Of a DNA stretch of 64,000 nt, positions 53,641-64,000 are shown piece by piece (within the stretch, counting starts at the first letter, position 1; the number at the start of each line of letters is the position of its first letter). The notes beneath the pieces are model-generated. The model was not told where the DNA came from and searched no databases. It saw nothing but the letters and a program-made list of their open reading frames with translations. The stretch is from Hemileia vastatrix. Taxonomy: Eukaryota > Basidiomycota > Pucciniomycetes > Pucciniales > Zaghouaniaceae. The stretch lies in NCBI GenBank assembly GCA_030280995.1, contig JASXTE010000017.1, positions 8,513,998 to 8,577,997 on the forward strand, in the 5' to 3' direction. Made by a program: the position numbers and the translations under genes.

Positions 53641-55074
53641 TTGCTCTTCTGAAAAAAAATCTTTGAAAAATTGTGTAATTGGTGTCCCTAAAAATTTACC
53701 AAAAAAATTTTATTCAAGTGATTTTTTAAAAAGTCTAAATTAGATTGAAAGTAATATTCTTGCTGCTAAAAAAGAAGTTGATCTAGAAAATATTTATTCA
53801 AGCTTGACTAACCTATGTAAATAGTTATATTTTTAAAAATATTTTTTGTATATCATATAATAAATATATTGTTTATTGTAGATATTACTTAGCTGTTATT
53901 AAAGGGGATTAATGCAAAAATTATCATTATTAATCAGGTAAATTTTTGTGTGATGTAAGTATAAAAAGTAAGAAAAACAGTGTTTTATTAAAAAATATAT
54001 CATTTAATGTACATGAGCCAAAAGTAAAGTGAAATTTATTTATTTTTAATTATTGGATTCTAACAATAGAACAATTAAGTGATTGTGCCGTGTAGGTACA
54101 TATGGAACTATGAATTTTGGAAAAAATGCTTTAGAAAATCATAGTTATTAAATAGATGGGACAAAGGAATAAAAAAATTATTATGCTAATTATACATTAA
54201 ATTCCATGAATCCTAGACAAGCAAAGGTTGTTAAACCTGTATTGAGTAGCAAAAGTGTGAATGTGTATTCTTACACCAAAATCTTAGAACATTTTCAATA
54301 TCCATCAATATGTTCAAAAAATATTTGATAAAATTTTGAGTTACTATTTTGATTTGGATCAAATCTTCATACTAGCCATTTTATAATTGTTAAGTTAATT
54401 ATGATGTTACATAATATTTTTCATAACAAAATTTTGAAATATATCTCTAAAAATATGTTTATGTCCCTTCTTAACTCATGCTGAACTCAGGTTGAACACA
54501 TGTGGGAGATTATTGTGGGAAAAAGTTGAGAACAAGTTCAAACTTTATCAGGTGAATTTTTGATAATTTTACCAAAAAGTTTTCAATAGTTCAAGGTTTT
54601 AGTGCATATGCCAGAAGCCTTTGTGTCAATCTTTAATTAATTTTAATTGTTGTGTATGAGGTATGTAAGAAAGTTTAATGTATGGAAAATTCCTTTTCTT
54701 TGAAGATTTCTCATCTGCCTCAAGTATAATTATCAAATGATTTAATGCTTAGCTATATATTTATCTAAAATGCAATGTTTAGTTTGGAATTAATTTTGAA
54801 GGTCTATTCTTAAAAAGGTAATCCTTAGCAGCTAAGACATGGAAATTGCAGATCCAATAACAAATTTTAAATTGCATAATAGCTTTCTCAGGGAAAAAAA
54901 TTACCATTTTTTAAGAATGATGGCTTCAAAAATTAAATAAGAGTGTCAGATGTCAAATATTTATCAAATCATCACACATTTCTCTAAATAAATCAAAATT
55001 TTATTGGTCTCAAATATTTTCTCAATTTGAAAAATTATTAAATTTATATAATTCATCTATTAATAAATATTATT
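53641..55074. other. AT-rich, nothing recognised
   Basis: No coding signal. A phrase near 54,475-54,495 (CTGAACTCAGGTTGAACAC) recalls the MITE interior, too short to assign. Confidence 0.35.
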
Positions 55075-55446
55075 GTGCTCTTCAATCAAATTTTTTATAA
55101 TCTTATAATATTTCAGACACATGCTCCCAGAAATCATCCACCTCATTTTCAGGATCTAAGAAAAATCCAACACCATCACCAGGTTAGTAATAAGTCAGTG
55201 ATTAAGAGATACTTTTGCAAAATCTTATATTTCATTATGTTTGTAGATGCTCAAGAAATAAAAGAAAATTTCAAAAAGAATGCCACTTTTGAAAAATTTT
55301 CTCTCCAATCAAGCCGTCCATTACAATCAACATTAAGGGAGCCAGCACTTCAGTTGGAAATCATTGAGATTACAGCGAAAGATTACTATGCCAAACTCAA
55401 TTTGATGGAGGAAAGAGAAGCATATTTTGTTTGGGATTTGGAATAA
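55075..55446 (+). CDS. Hypothetical ORF
   Basis: 123 codons; the C-terminal half is charged (LREPALQLEIIEITAKDYYAK). No family recognised. It may be an exon of the same decayed gene as 52,379-53,640. Confidence 0.25.
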   Translation: MLFNQIFYNLIIFQTHAPRNHPPHFQDLRKIQHHHQVSNKSVIKRYFCKILYFIMFVDAQEIKENFKKNATFEKFSLQSSRPLQSTLREPALQLEIIEITAKDYYAKLNLMEEREAYFVWDLE

Positions 55447-56938
55447 ATGAGTTCAAAAGGCATATCTGGAGTTGACATCATCATTTCTTACATTTGTTAA
55501 ATGGCAGAAAAAATGTGAGCCATATCATACTTTAATTGTTATTTTATTCAAAACTTTATTCTTTATGATTATTAACATATCTGGATAGTAAGAAAGATTC
55601 TGAAGATTCTCATATTAAGGTTAAGGAAACACAAGAGTTGTAATTGGGTAGCTCTTCAAGAAAGTCAACAAGAGGGTGGAGCATACTCATTGGAAAAAAA
55701 GAGCACATACCTTGTTAAGCTCCTCTATAGTTCCAGCGTATTCTTCTTCACATACTCATGATGAAAAAGAAGGTTCTGAAAGACAAGATGACAAGATGTT
55801 ATTAAGTTATTCGTAAGTATAAATTTAATCATATGAACTTTCATGAGATATACTAATATCCCTTCTTATAAACTATTATATTTCCAATTAACTTTAGGGA
55901 AATTAATAAAGTTGAATCTGCAGCAGGTAAAAGATAAACATCATAGCTAATAATTTAATATGGATTTTGTAAAACTGACATATTTCTTTTCATAATATTT
56001 ACACAGACATAGATGCATAAAATTCACAAAAGAAAAAAGATACACCAATTGCTGCCAGTTCAGATCCATGCAGAGAGAAATTATCTGCAGCCAAAGAAAC
56101 AACTGAAAGGGGTGATGAGATACCACATTCTCAAAAGGAACCATTAAGTATGTGTATTTACTATTTTTTTTTCAAAGAAAAATTTGGACTAAATGTTTAG
56201 AATTTTGTTAGTATCTTCTGCATTAAAAGAGCCATCCTTGTTCAAAGATATTGATTTAAATCAGATATAAAAGAATTATGTTATTTTTTTAAAGGAATAA
56301 TCAGCTGGAAAAAGGTGAACGAGGCATGAGATGAAATCAAATTCTTTCTGAATTGTTGAGGAATGGAGAAAATTTTAACACCATCATTTAATGCATTATC
56401 ATTTCATTTCACCCAACGATCTCATGCAGAATGGGTAAAAGTCATCAATGAATTTGGTAATTTCATCACTATTGAAAATATAAGTTTTATATTTAATAAC
56501 TTTATGACTCTTATTGTTGGACCTCAATTTTTGGATTTAAATCAATCTATACAAACAAGGTACTTGACCAAACAAATTTATTTTTCAAAACTTGCAGAGA
56601 TAAATGCAATATAATTGAAACAAGTGTAAATTCGACACTCATCTATTTCCGTCTTTTGGTAAAGGGTCAAATCAGTAATTTTTTCAGCAAATCGTAAATC
56701 TTTCCACAAATGATTGAATCATTAGTGGAACTCATTTTCTGCCCCGCCATTTTTTCAGTAATTCATATCACTTGGTAAACTTTGCAACACCTCACTACCT
56801 CCAATTCATTAAATCTTCACTCTTACAAAACACTTAATTACTCTCTATTTTCTTATCAAACATAACTTTTCTCACTTCTCATCATCACATCTCACCAAAA
56901 TTATTGCTTTTTTTATATTATAGTACTTTCTAAAATAT
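55447..56938. other. AT-rich, nothing firm
   Basis: Contains a short ORF (56,363-56,614, MEKILTPSFNALSFHF) of unknown nature. The left end of the Harbinger element should lie here, but no TIR was found. Confidence 0.35.
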
Positions 56939-57927
56939 GTCTACACCTCAAAGCTCCAGCAAATTTGAAAATAAGAGAAAACAGTCACTGAATTGATCTC
57001 AACATGAGGAGGAACAACTTGCTATATCTTGGATTTTTATTAGAGAGAAACAGGAATTTTCTACATACCAATCTGGGGAGATGTTTTATAGGAAAATCGA
57101 AAGCCATTTTAATGAGTATAGCAAGACACAATATAGAGATCATGAACAAATTAGAATCTGGTAAGTTTTATTTAATTTGTAGACCTACATTTTTATTAAA
57201 ACTTGTTTATTATTTTTCAATAATCAAGCTTCAATAGCAAGCCCTTAACACGTCCACCTTGAAGTTCAGCGCTATCTATAACTCAATTGAAAGAAACCCA
57301 CCTAGTGGAAGCTAACCCAGAGACTGGATGAGGCTTGCACTATCTCTTTATAAAGAACAAACTAAATCATCTTTTAAAAGCTTGACTGCATGGGACAAAC
57401 TTAGACATGTTCCTAAATAGAGACTCGATACAAGTAAGGATCTTCAATCTAGTAACACATACTCAAGTGATATCAATAGAGTAGAAGAGGGAAGAAGAAA
57501 AATTGAAGTGGAAACACATAGTGGCACCCCACAATCAGCCTTTTCTCCACGTCCTTTGGGTCTAAAATCTTCAAAAAGACTTTGTATTATTGAAGCAAGC
57601 AATCTCTAGGAACAAACTAACCTTTTTTTGCAAATGGGTAAAATTGCAGAAAATCAATTATCAGCAATGAAGTTAACCAAAAAACAAAATGAGCTTACTG
57701 AACAGAAAATTCTACTTAAAAAAGAGAAACTTTCAATTCAAAAAGAGCGCCTCCAACTGGACAAAGAGAAAAATCTAAGTGAAATGAGAGGTAATGATAT
57801 GAAACAACTTCTACTACTTAAAGAAAATAATTGTTGTACTGATGAAGACTTGGAGCTTTTACAAAAAATGAATGAGAACATGAAAAGGAGGTGGATTGAA
57901 AGTGTAACTCTTGATTTAGTTTGTTAA
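56939..57927 (+). pseudogene. Harbinger Myb/SANT-like accessory protein
   Basis: MSTPQSSSKFENKRKQ, then EEEQLAISWIFIREKQEFSTYQSGEMFYRKIESHFNE over a TGA: the Myb/SANT-like pattern of PIF/Harbinger ORF1. A 76-bp intron (57,162-57,237) joins to KFSAIYNSIERNPPSGSNPE, then RPLGLKSSKRL and a coiled coil (57,628-57,927). In active Harbingers this protein brings the transposase to the nucleus and TIRs. Several stops. Confidence 0.75.
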
Positions 57928-57965
57928 TTATTGTTTTATTTGTGAATTTTAAATTATATATAATA

Positions 57966-59060
57966 CACCATGCAGTATTTGGGGGTGACTTGATAGCAAG
58001 TCCTCAACTTGAAGTCAGATGGAACTCAGACTGGACTCAGACTGATCTCAGACTTGACTCAGGCTGAACTTTACTTTGAACTCATCTTGAGCTCTTAACC
58101 AAAAATGGATGAGTCTGTGCTGGAATAATAGTGAAAGTTTAATGAATAATTTATAGAAATAATAACAAGGGAAGATTAATAATCTGATCCATTCACAGAT
58201 TTTTTTCATATAACTTATTTTCATTTTCATTTTGAACTTCACTTGATCATAAAAAATACTGAAAATTATACTATTTATTTCAAAAACATCACTTTCAATC
58301 TCTCTAATGATTTTATTCTATTTTTTTTTGAAAAAATATAAAATAAGATCAGTGGTTCTTTTTAATGATAGCTCCTCTTTACCACAAGTTTGAAGCTTTT
58401 ATTTTTTAAATTTAAAGCATATTACCTGATTTTTTTTTGTATTTTTATTATTACTGATTGTGAAATATAACCAACATATTTTACTATTACATTTAAAAAT
58501 AAATACAATAAACTCAGAAAATACATAAGTTCAATAGTTTAAAATTTCTTTGAATTTTTTGTTCTAGTTTTCAACTATTTGCTACAATTTTCCTAATATA
58601 TTATTTATTTATATCATGTATAGTTATCAGAAGCATTCTGTGAATTCTTTTGTAAAAAATCAAAATAGTGTTTCATTACCAATTATTATACTATATTACT
58701 TTCATAGTCTTAAAGTGCATTGTAAATCAAAAATATAAAAAAAAGACATATAAAATATAGGTTAAAGTTCAAAAATATCAATAAAAAATAATTATCAATC
58801 ATTCTCCATATTGGTAGAATATTGCTGTAGATTGAGGGGGTGGACTCTTATGTTTGCCCAAAGAACAAAGTTTACTCTCCATTTTTCATTACCTCAATGG
58901 ACAACCTCTCAATCTCTCCACACAACTTTTTCTGCCTTGTCATTTCTGTTAATTCTATTACCACTCCCCACCATTTTATTTCCCTCCTGATACATTTGCT
59001 ACAACCTTTAATGTTCATAATCTAAGTTTAAGCCCTCCTCACTACTCCCCTCCACCTTAT
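57966..59060. mobile_element. Larger relative of the 887-bp MITE (right end unclear)
   Basis: Starts CACCATGCAGTATTTGGGGG and has a decayed palindrome (GACTTGATAGCAAGTCC), then the AACTTGAAGTCAGATGGAA phrase also at 2,986 in the smaller MITE. Near 58,830-58,990 it again matches that MITE (3,345-3,480). The right TIR is not visible. It sits between the two Harbinger genes. Confidence 0.6.
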
Positions 59061-59145
59061 TAATATATGTTGCTTACGGGCGGCCTGATACTATCGCTAG
59101 GTTAGTTGCACTGCCCAATAGTTATAAACATTTAGTAATCATAAA

Positions 59146-60461
59146 TTATTCCCTTTGTATATATTCAAATCTTCCTCTATTTTTCCAAATATGTTTCTTC
59201 AGATTCTCTCGCAATTTAAAATGTGTGTTGGAATTGTGAAGCTCCTGGCTATTCTGAATAAAATTCACTAAGCTGTTTGTCAAAGAAGGATCTCAGTGGT
59301 TTGTCGAAAGTTGACATTGAATGGATTGTTCATTTAGGTAAGGATCTGACTCTGATTTTGCTTCCACTATCATGTTGTGTAAGATTATACAACAGTTCAT
59401 TGTCTCCTTCACTTCTTCTATATGCCATAGATGACATGGCTGGGTTAGAATGCCCCACCTACTTTGCAACACCCCAAAAGCATGTTCAATGTCCTTTCTA
59501 GAACTTTCTTGTAATTTATAGTAATATCGGCTTTCCTCATCTTGTGGATGAGAAATTTTTTTGACCAGTGTTGACTATGGTGAATAAATACCATCAGCAA
59601 GGTAGTAACCAATTTTTATAAATTATATTATTTAATTTATATGTTACACCATCTTGACTACCAGCCAAAAGTTTATCAAACAAGTTGCTGAGATGAAGAA
59701 AATTGATGTTGTTTAAAGCTCCATGTGATCCAAAGAAAGCGTGCGAAATTCATAAGTTTTTGCTGGCTACAGCCTCCAATATCATTGTTGGAGTTTTTTC
59801 CTTCCCCTGGAACTGACCATCCCAGGCTGTGGGGCAATTTTTCCACTCCCAGTGGATCCCATCAATACTTCCAAGACATCCTGGAAACCCCCTGTCTTCA
59901 TACTCCCTCAAAATCTTGGTTTTCTCCACAGCGTTTGGTTCTCATAAATACTCACTTTTGTATAAAGATATGATGTTTTTAAGAAAAGTTTTCAATGCCT
60001 TTAGTGAAGTGGTATCAGCTATGCAAACATACTTGTCAGTTGAGTTGGCTGAAATCCCATAGGCAAGCTCGCGAAGTACACTGGTTAGCTTTTGGTGAGG
60101 TGTCAATCCAAGTTTCCCGCAGCAATCCTGTAGTAATGTAGTTAGTAAAAAATTGAGAAAAAGTGTGATGGATATTATTAAATAAATACTATACTTACAG
60201 ATTTTAAAACCCAATATTTATTGCACATCTGAAGATCCTCAACAATTTTTGTAAATAGTTCTTTGCTTATTCTAAATTGGCCCTCAAAAATAATATTGTT
60301 GTAAACAGGGGTTTCCCAAAGTAGTCTTTCATTAAGCGTGAATTACCAGTGTAACAATCTTGTTTTATCATTTTTTTCTTTGGTCTTGGTGTAGTTGAAT
60401 TAGATGATTAATTGTTACAATAGGTATTTAACAAATATGTAAGGAGATCTTCATCTTCCAT
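59146..60461 (-). pseudogene. PIF/Harbinger DDE transposase
   Basis: MEDEDLLTYLL, RLMKDYFG, IIFEGQFRISKELF (other frame), GLTPHQKLTSVLRELAYGISA, then GFPGCLGSIDGIHWEWKNCP (first Asp), HAFFGSHGALNNINFL, GYYLADGIY (second Asp), ESSRKDIEHAFGVLQSRWGIL (Glu) and IILHNMIVE. The C-terminus ends FEYIQRE-stop. All blocks of the family are present in order; at least three stops or shifts disrupt them. Convergent with the Myb-like gene, as in plant Harbingers. Confidence 0.85.
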
Positions 60462-60563
60462 GTATAATAAATAATCAAGGAAATTTAAAGGCATGGGAAA
60501 TGTAACAGTTGAGTGAAGAAAAATGAGTATGGTAAAAGGAGGGATAGAAGAAATTAGTGCCAT

Positions 60564-61646
60564 TGTAGGTAGACTCTTACAGTCGCCTTGCTGTAAGCAG
60601 AATCGGAAGGAGTTGGATAATCAGAGAAAACCCTGTCCCTCTAAATGAATTTGTGAGTTTTTTAGATCAATAAGCTTAAAAGTCTACTTGATAATAATAA
60701 AGAATGAAACCCTGTTTAATTAACACTTGTTAGGATGATTGAGCGGTTCTTCTGTGCAAAACAACTGAAATGAAACAATAAAGTTACACCAGAAACAATA
60801 TTTCAAAAGAAAGAAGTTTTAATGTTTTTATATTTTAATAATTTTTGAAAACAGATACTATAAATAATTCCCTGGAGTTGAGACCTTTCTAAAGATACCC
60901 TATATGTTAATGTTTAAGAGTTCTTGAGTATAATATTTAAAGTGTTATGTAAAATTTTTATTTTATAAGGGTATTACAAATAATTAATTATTTTGTTGAC
61001 AAACAAAAAATATGAATAATGGTTGTTATAATCATGTATCTGTTGGTATGTGAACTATGTGATCTATGAGATCTATGATATTCTCAATTTTGAGTCTGAG
61101 GTGTCCTTAAGAATACTTAGTCATGTGCCTCATTTTCCCTTCCAGAGCACAGCCAGAACTCATTCAGAGCTCCTATGGACCTCCAGACTCAATTAGAACC
61201 TTAAAACTATAATAAAAAATCTAGAAACATTACACATGATAGAGCTACTTCTCCTTAATATTCTTAGCTACTTTGTGTAGTCTGTGCATCTCTATTGTCC
61301 CCGTGGAAAATCACCAAATTTACGTTATTTTTGAAAAATGTAAATAATTTAATAAATCTTTAAAAATCAATTAAAAATATAAGAAAAATAGTAAAAATAC
61401 AAGGAAAATTCCCAAAGGTTCTTGAGCTTCTTGACTTTCATTAAGTTTAAATTTGTGGCCGTAAAAAATCATATGAGCCGTGAAATTAATAAATCTGACC
61501 AAACATTCATATCTTGACTTTTTCAACTTCATTTTTTGTTAATAATAAAATATTTTAAACTAATACGGCTTCTCCAATAACCGTCCTATTCCCAATAAAT
61601 ATTCTAAATAGACTTTTAGGGTTGTACTAATATTTGCAATGCCACA
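60564..61646 (-). mobile_element. 3' LTR of GyA-2
   Basis: Inverse of LTR A, TGTGGCATTG to CTACCTACA, 1,083 bp, clearly more diverged from the other two copies. The U5 hairpin is at about 60,577-60,598. Confidence 0.85.
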
Positions 61647-61810
61647 TTATCCCTCCAATGAAGAATGTCCTCATTCTTTGAATTTTGTATTTTCAATCAA
61701 TATATAATCCTACTTTTATCTTCTCCATATTCATCTCTTCATCATTTCTTCAACATTCCAATCCAACTACATAAACTTATTTCTACTTTTAGAAGTACCA
61801 TCATCAGTAT

Positions 61811-62469
61811 GAAAGATATTGCCGTACCATGCAACCTCTGCAAGAAATATGAAGTCTCTTGCTTGATGTCCTTTCCAAATCCTCCTGGAAGAACCGCTTG
61901 AGATCTCTGTCGCTCCAAAAAGGTTGAATGTGTCTGGAAAACTTCTAAACCATCTTTCAATCCTATTGCTGGGCCATCTACTTCTCCAGCCTCTAACTTA
62001 TCCAAGAAAAGATTAGCAAAGATACCTGTATTCTGGAATAGGATCAAGGCTAAAACTAAACCACCATCTCCAACTTCATCTCTAATCCCTCCTTCTCAAG
62101 ATCCTTCACCCATACTTCCAGTTTCTCCTTTCTCTTTTGCCCAGAATTTATTTCCTTGGTCCCAAAGTAAGCCTTTTAATAATTATTTATCTATTCCATT
62201 CTAATCTCAACAATACCTTTTCCATCTTTTAGCTATTAACATCACCAACTCTGATGATGTAGGTCAAGTCCAAATGGACTATATAAATCATTATCCTAAA
62301 TTTCGTAGATATCTTTTTCTTCACTTTACGGAAGATATAAAGAGAAATATTTTATTCTAATTCCAAGACACTCCCACCAATAATCATGAAGATCTAATGA
62401 AGAGAAGATTGTTGAAGCAGAGTTTTGATGATGATGTAGAATTACTTCAGCAAAATTATTTGTTTTAAT
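61811..62469 (+). pseudogene. Antisense gene X (GyA-2)
   Basis: MKDIAVPCNLCKKYEVSC starts the cluster C-X2-C-X6-C-X12-x-X2-C-X6-C; the fourth Cys is a TGA. Exon 1 ends near 62,166 (GTAAGC); exon 2 starts after TTTTAG at about 62,232 and reads INITNSDDVGQVQMDYIN ... QDTPTNNHEDLMKRR, with one TAA. It ends at 62,469. Introns and domains are the same as GyA-1 gene X. Confidence 0.68.
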
Positions 62470-62636
62470 CTTATAGTTTAGTGCTTTAGTAAACATGAAT
62501 CCTGATATTTTCTTCATATTAAATCATTTTAAATCGATTTATTCATAAATTTTCATTTTGAAAAAAAATCTATTTGTCTCATGATGTTTCCAACTACTGA
62601 GAGCAAGGATTGAATCCCTTCAGACTCCCCTATACC

Positions 62637-63440
62637 TGTCAAGGGGTCTTTTGGTCTAGAAGATTTATTTGAGGTTTGTATGAGGAGTTTTAGTGGTTAA
62701 ATAGATTTTCAAAATGCAGGTACATATTTCTTAATATCTTTGATTATTTTACTCAAGATATAAGAGGTAAAGTCAAATATTAATATAAATCATAGATTAG
62801 AATTACGGTGATGTAAGTACTAATGTTATAAGATATAGAAATAAAGGATTTAATTTAATGTATTGTAAGATTTGTAAGTAGTAAGGAATGAATCAAAAGT
62901 ACAAAAAGAAGGGCCTTTTATAGGCAAAATGTGAGACAATAAAACCACGTAATTAACATCTCCTAGTACAAGGGTGTGAGAGGAAAAAAACTAAACAAAG
63001 AGAGTATATGAAATAATAAGACTTATACTAAATGGTATGTCAAGAGAGATATCACTTTTATTTGAAATAAAACTTGAGTTCCCTTGGTTTGTCACATTTA
63101 ATACAAAGCAATTGATTTAAAATGTAGATTAAACGGAAATTTAAATTACTTAATAAAGGAATTTGAATTTTTTAGAATTTTATTATATTTTACTACTATT
63201 TTTATTCCCTCTCATCTGTATTATTGAGCACAGTGTTAGGGAGTAAAATATGTATGGGACAAGTACTTATTATTTTTATTAATTATCTACCTTACTTAGT
63301 GTACTTAGCTAGTTACTTGTAAGTAATATATAAGTAGTTTAATAATTAATTAATTTATTAATAAGGATTTAAAAGGCCTGGCTTCACCTCAGTAAGATAA
63401 TCAATTATTTTACTGAGTAAGTCTAGTAGCCTGGCTGACA
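62637..63440. mobile_element. Solo LTR in GyA-2 spacer
   Basis: 804 bp, TGTCAAGG to GGCTGACA, flanked by ATACC (62,632-62,636 and 63,441-63,445). The joined flanks match the inverted spacer of GyA-1 near 9,835-9,860, which proves the borders. Family not seen elsewhere here. Confidence 0.85.
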
Positions 63441-63899
63441 ATACCAGTATCTTCTCATATGCATTAAGAGAGTATGCTCTACACCTACTGAGCTGAATAC
63501 TTGATTCCATTCTCATCAAATGAGCCTAATAATCCTGATTCCATTTTCTTTGATTGAGCCAAATACTTGATCCAATTCTTGCCATAAGGTCCTTCAAGTT
63601 TCATAACATTTAGCTTATTCAAGGCACACTACTTTTCCAACTACCATATCCTCCTTCAAAAATTTCATCATCACAACATTCAAATAGACCACTTTTTTAA
63701 TAACTCATCTTTTAAATAATAATAATCACCATATTTTCACCATGTTTAGAACCATAATTATCATTCTTCATCAATAATTTCATCATCCATCACCTCCACA
63801 ATATTAACCACTACATTTTCCAAATCAAACATGTGCCACTTTTCAAAATTTGAGTACCAGTGATAAATTAAATAATTTGTTGATTGTTAATTGAATAGC

Positions 63900-64000
63900 C
63901 TTCATAGAAAAATTTTTGCTTTACCAGGTTAGACGTCTTGATGGACAGTGATAAATTAAAATGAGTGCATAGAGTTGCATAGAATATTCCAGTTTAAGGT
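63900..64000 (-). repeat. Start of the GyA-2 dyad array
   Basis: On the minus strand, a decayed copy (GTC-CATCAA-GAC near 63,935) and the tail ACCTTAAACTGG at the window edge. The same place as the array in GyA-1. Confidence 0.55.

Larger units (their letters stand above)
60564..64000 (-). mobile_element. Gypsy element GyA-2 (partial)
   Basis: On the minus strand: 3' LTR at 60,564-61,646, polypurine tract, then antisense gene X (+) and spacer; it runs out of the window at the dyad array (last bases are the inverse of ACCTTAAACTGG). A solo LTR splits the spacer. Confidence 0.85.

Noticed and set aside
1..64000. Host genes, rRNA or tRNA genes
   Set aside because: All recognisable coding sequence is transposon-related; no cloverleaf or rRNA core was spotted by eye. 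A tRNA search program would be needed to exclude tRNAs.

Overview
The window looks like a transposon graveyard from a large, AT-rich fungal genome. Basidiomycete, possibly a rust (Pucciniales), is my best guess from the mix of Ty3/Gypsy, Ty1/Copia, Tad-like LINE, PIF/Harbinger and DUF4218-type remnants, short GT-AG introns (about 55-85 bp) and Zn2Cys6-type cysteine spacings. The species is not proven by the sequence. No convincing host housekeeping gene, rRNA or tRNA gene was found.

Layout, left to right. (1) 1-11,913: Ty3/Gypsy element GyA-1 (+), entered from inside its gag. Order: gag end and protease, an in-frame tandem repeat, RT (split by an 887-bp MITE), RNase H, integrase, a structured 3' region, two antisense genes (Y then X, minus strand), polypurine tract and 3' LTR. 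(2) 11,914-13,505: a third cysteine-cluster gene (Z, minus) and an LTR of another family (GyC). (3) 13,506-15,138: 5' half of a Ty1/Copia element (minus). (4) 15,205-22,693: foldback element with long terminal inverted repeats, carrying a TA-flanked Tc1/mariner-like MITE, next to a nearly complete Tad-like LINE (minus). (5) 22,883-25,165: truncated LINE end, then LTR, primer-binding site and gag of GyD. (6) 25,166-49,997: nested stack. GyB-2 (minus) sits inside the GyD gag; GyB-1 (36,016-48,930, +) sits inside GyB-2 just downstream of its primer-binding site; a solo GyA LTR (31,051-32,201) and a 250-bp MITE also sit in GyB-2. (7) 49,998-51,723: rest of the GyD gag joined to a degenerate DUF4218-type transposase. 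(8) 51,724-56,900: AT-rich, mostly unrecognised. (9) 56,939-60,461: decayed PIF/Harbinger element with convergent Myb/SANT-like and DDE transposase pseudogenes and a MITE between them. (10) 60,564-64,000: GyA-2 (minus), LTR plus antisense gene X, split by a further solo LTR.

Most notable system. GyA and GyB both carry, between integrase and 3' LTR, two spliced genes on the antisense strand. Their products start with a CX2CX6CX12CX2CX6C (Zn2Cys6-like) or related cysteine cluster. The stretch between these two genes holds arrays of a short dyad: a 4-bp arm, 6-nt spacer, complementary 4-bp arm, then WTAAACTG. I count over 50 copies in the window, all in the same orientation relative to the retrotransposon. 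The arms differ between arrays but change together (CCTC/GAGG, GGTC/GACC, AGTC/GACT). The dyad also lies in frame inside the polyprotein and overlaps the integrase stop region. A second hairpin (GGGGTAACTG ... CAGTTACCCC) occurs seven times with a compensatory C-G to T-A change. These look like selected RNA hairpins or dimeric binding sites. A link between the element-encoded zinc-cluster proteins and the arrays is a hypothesis.
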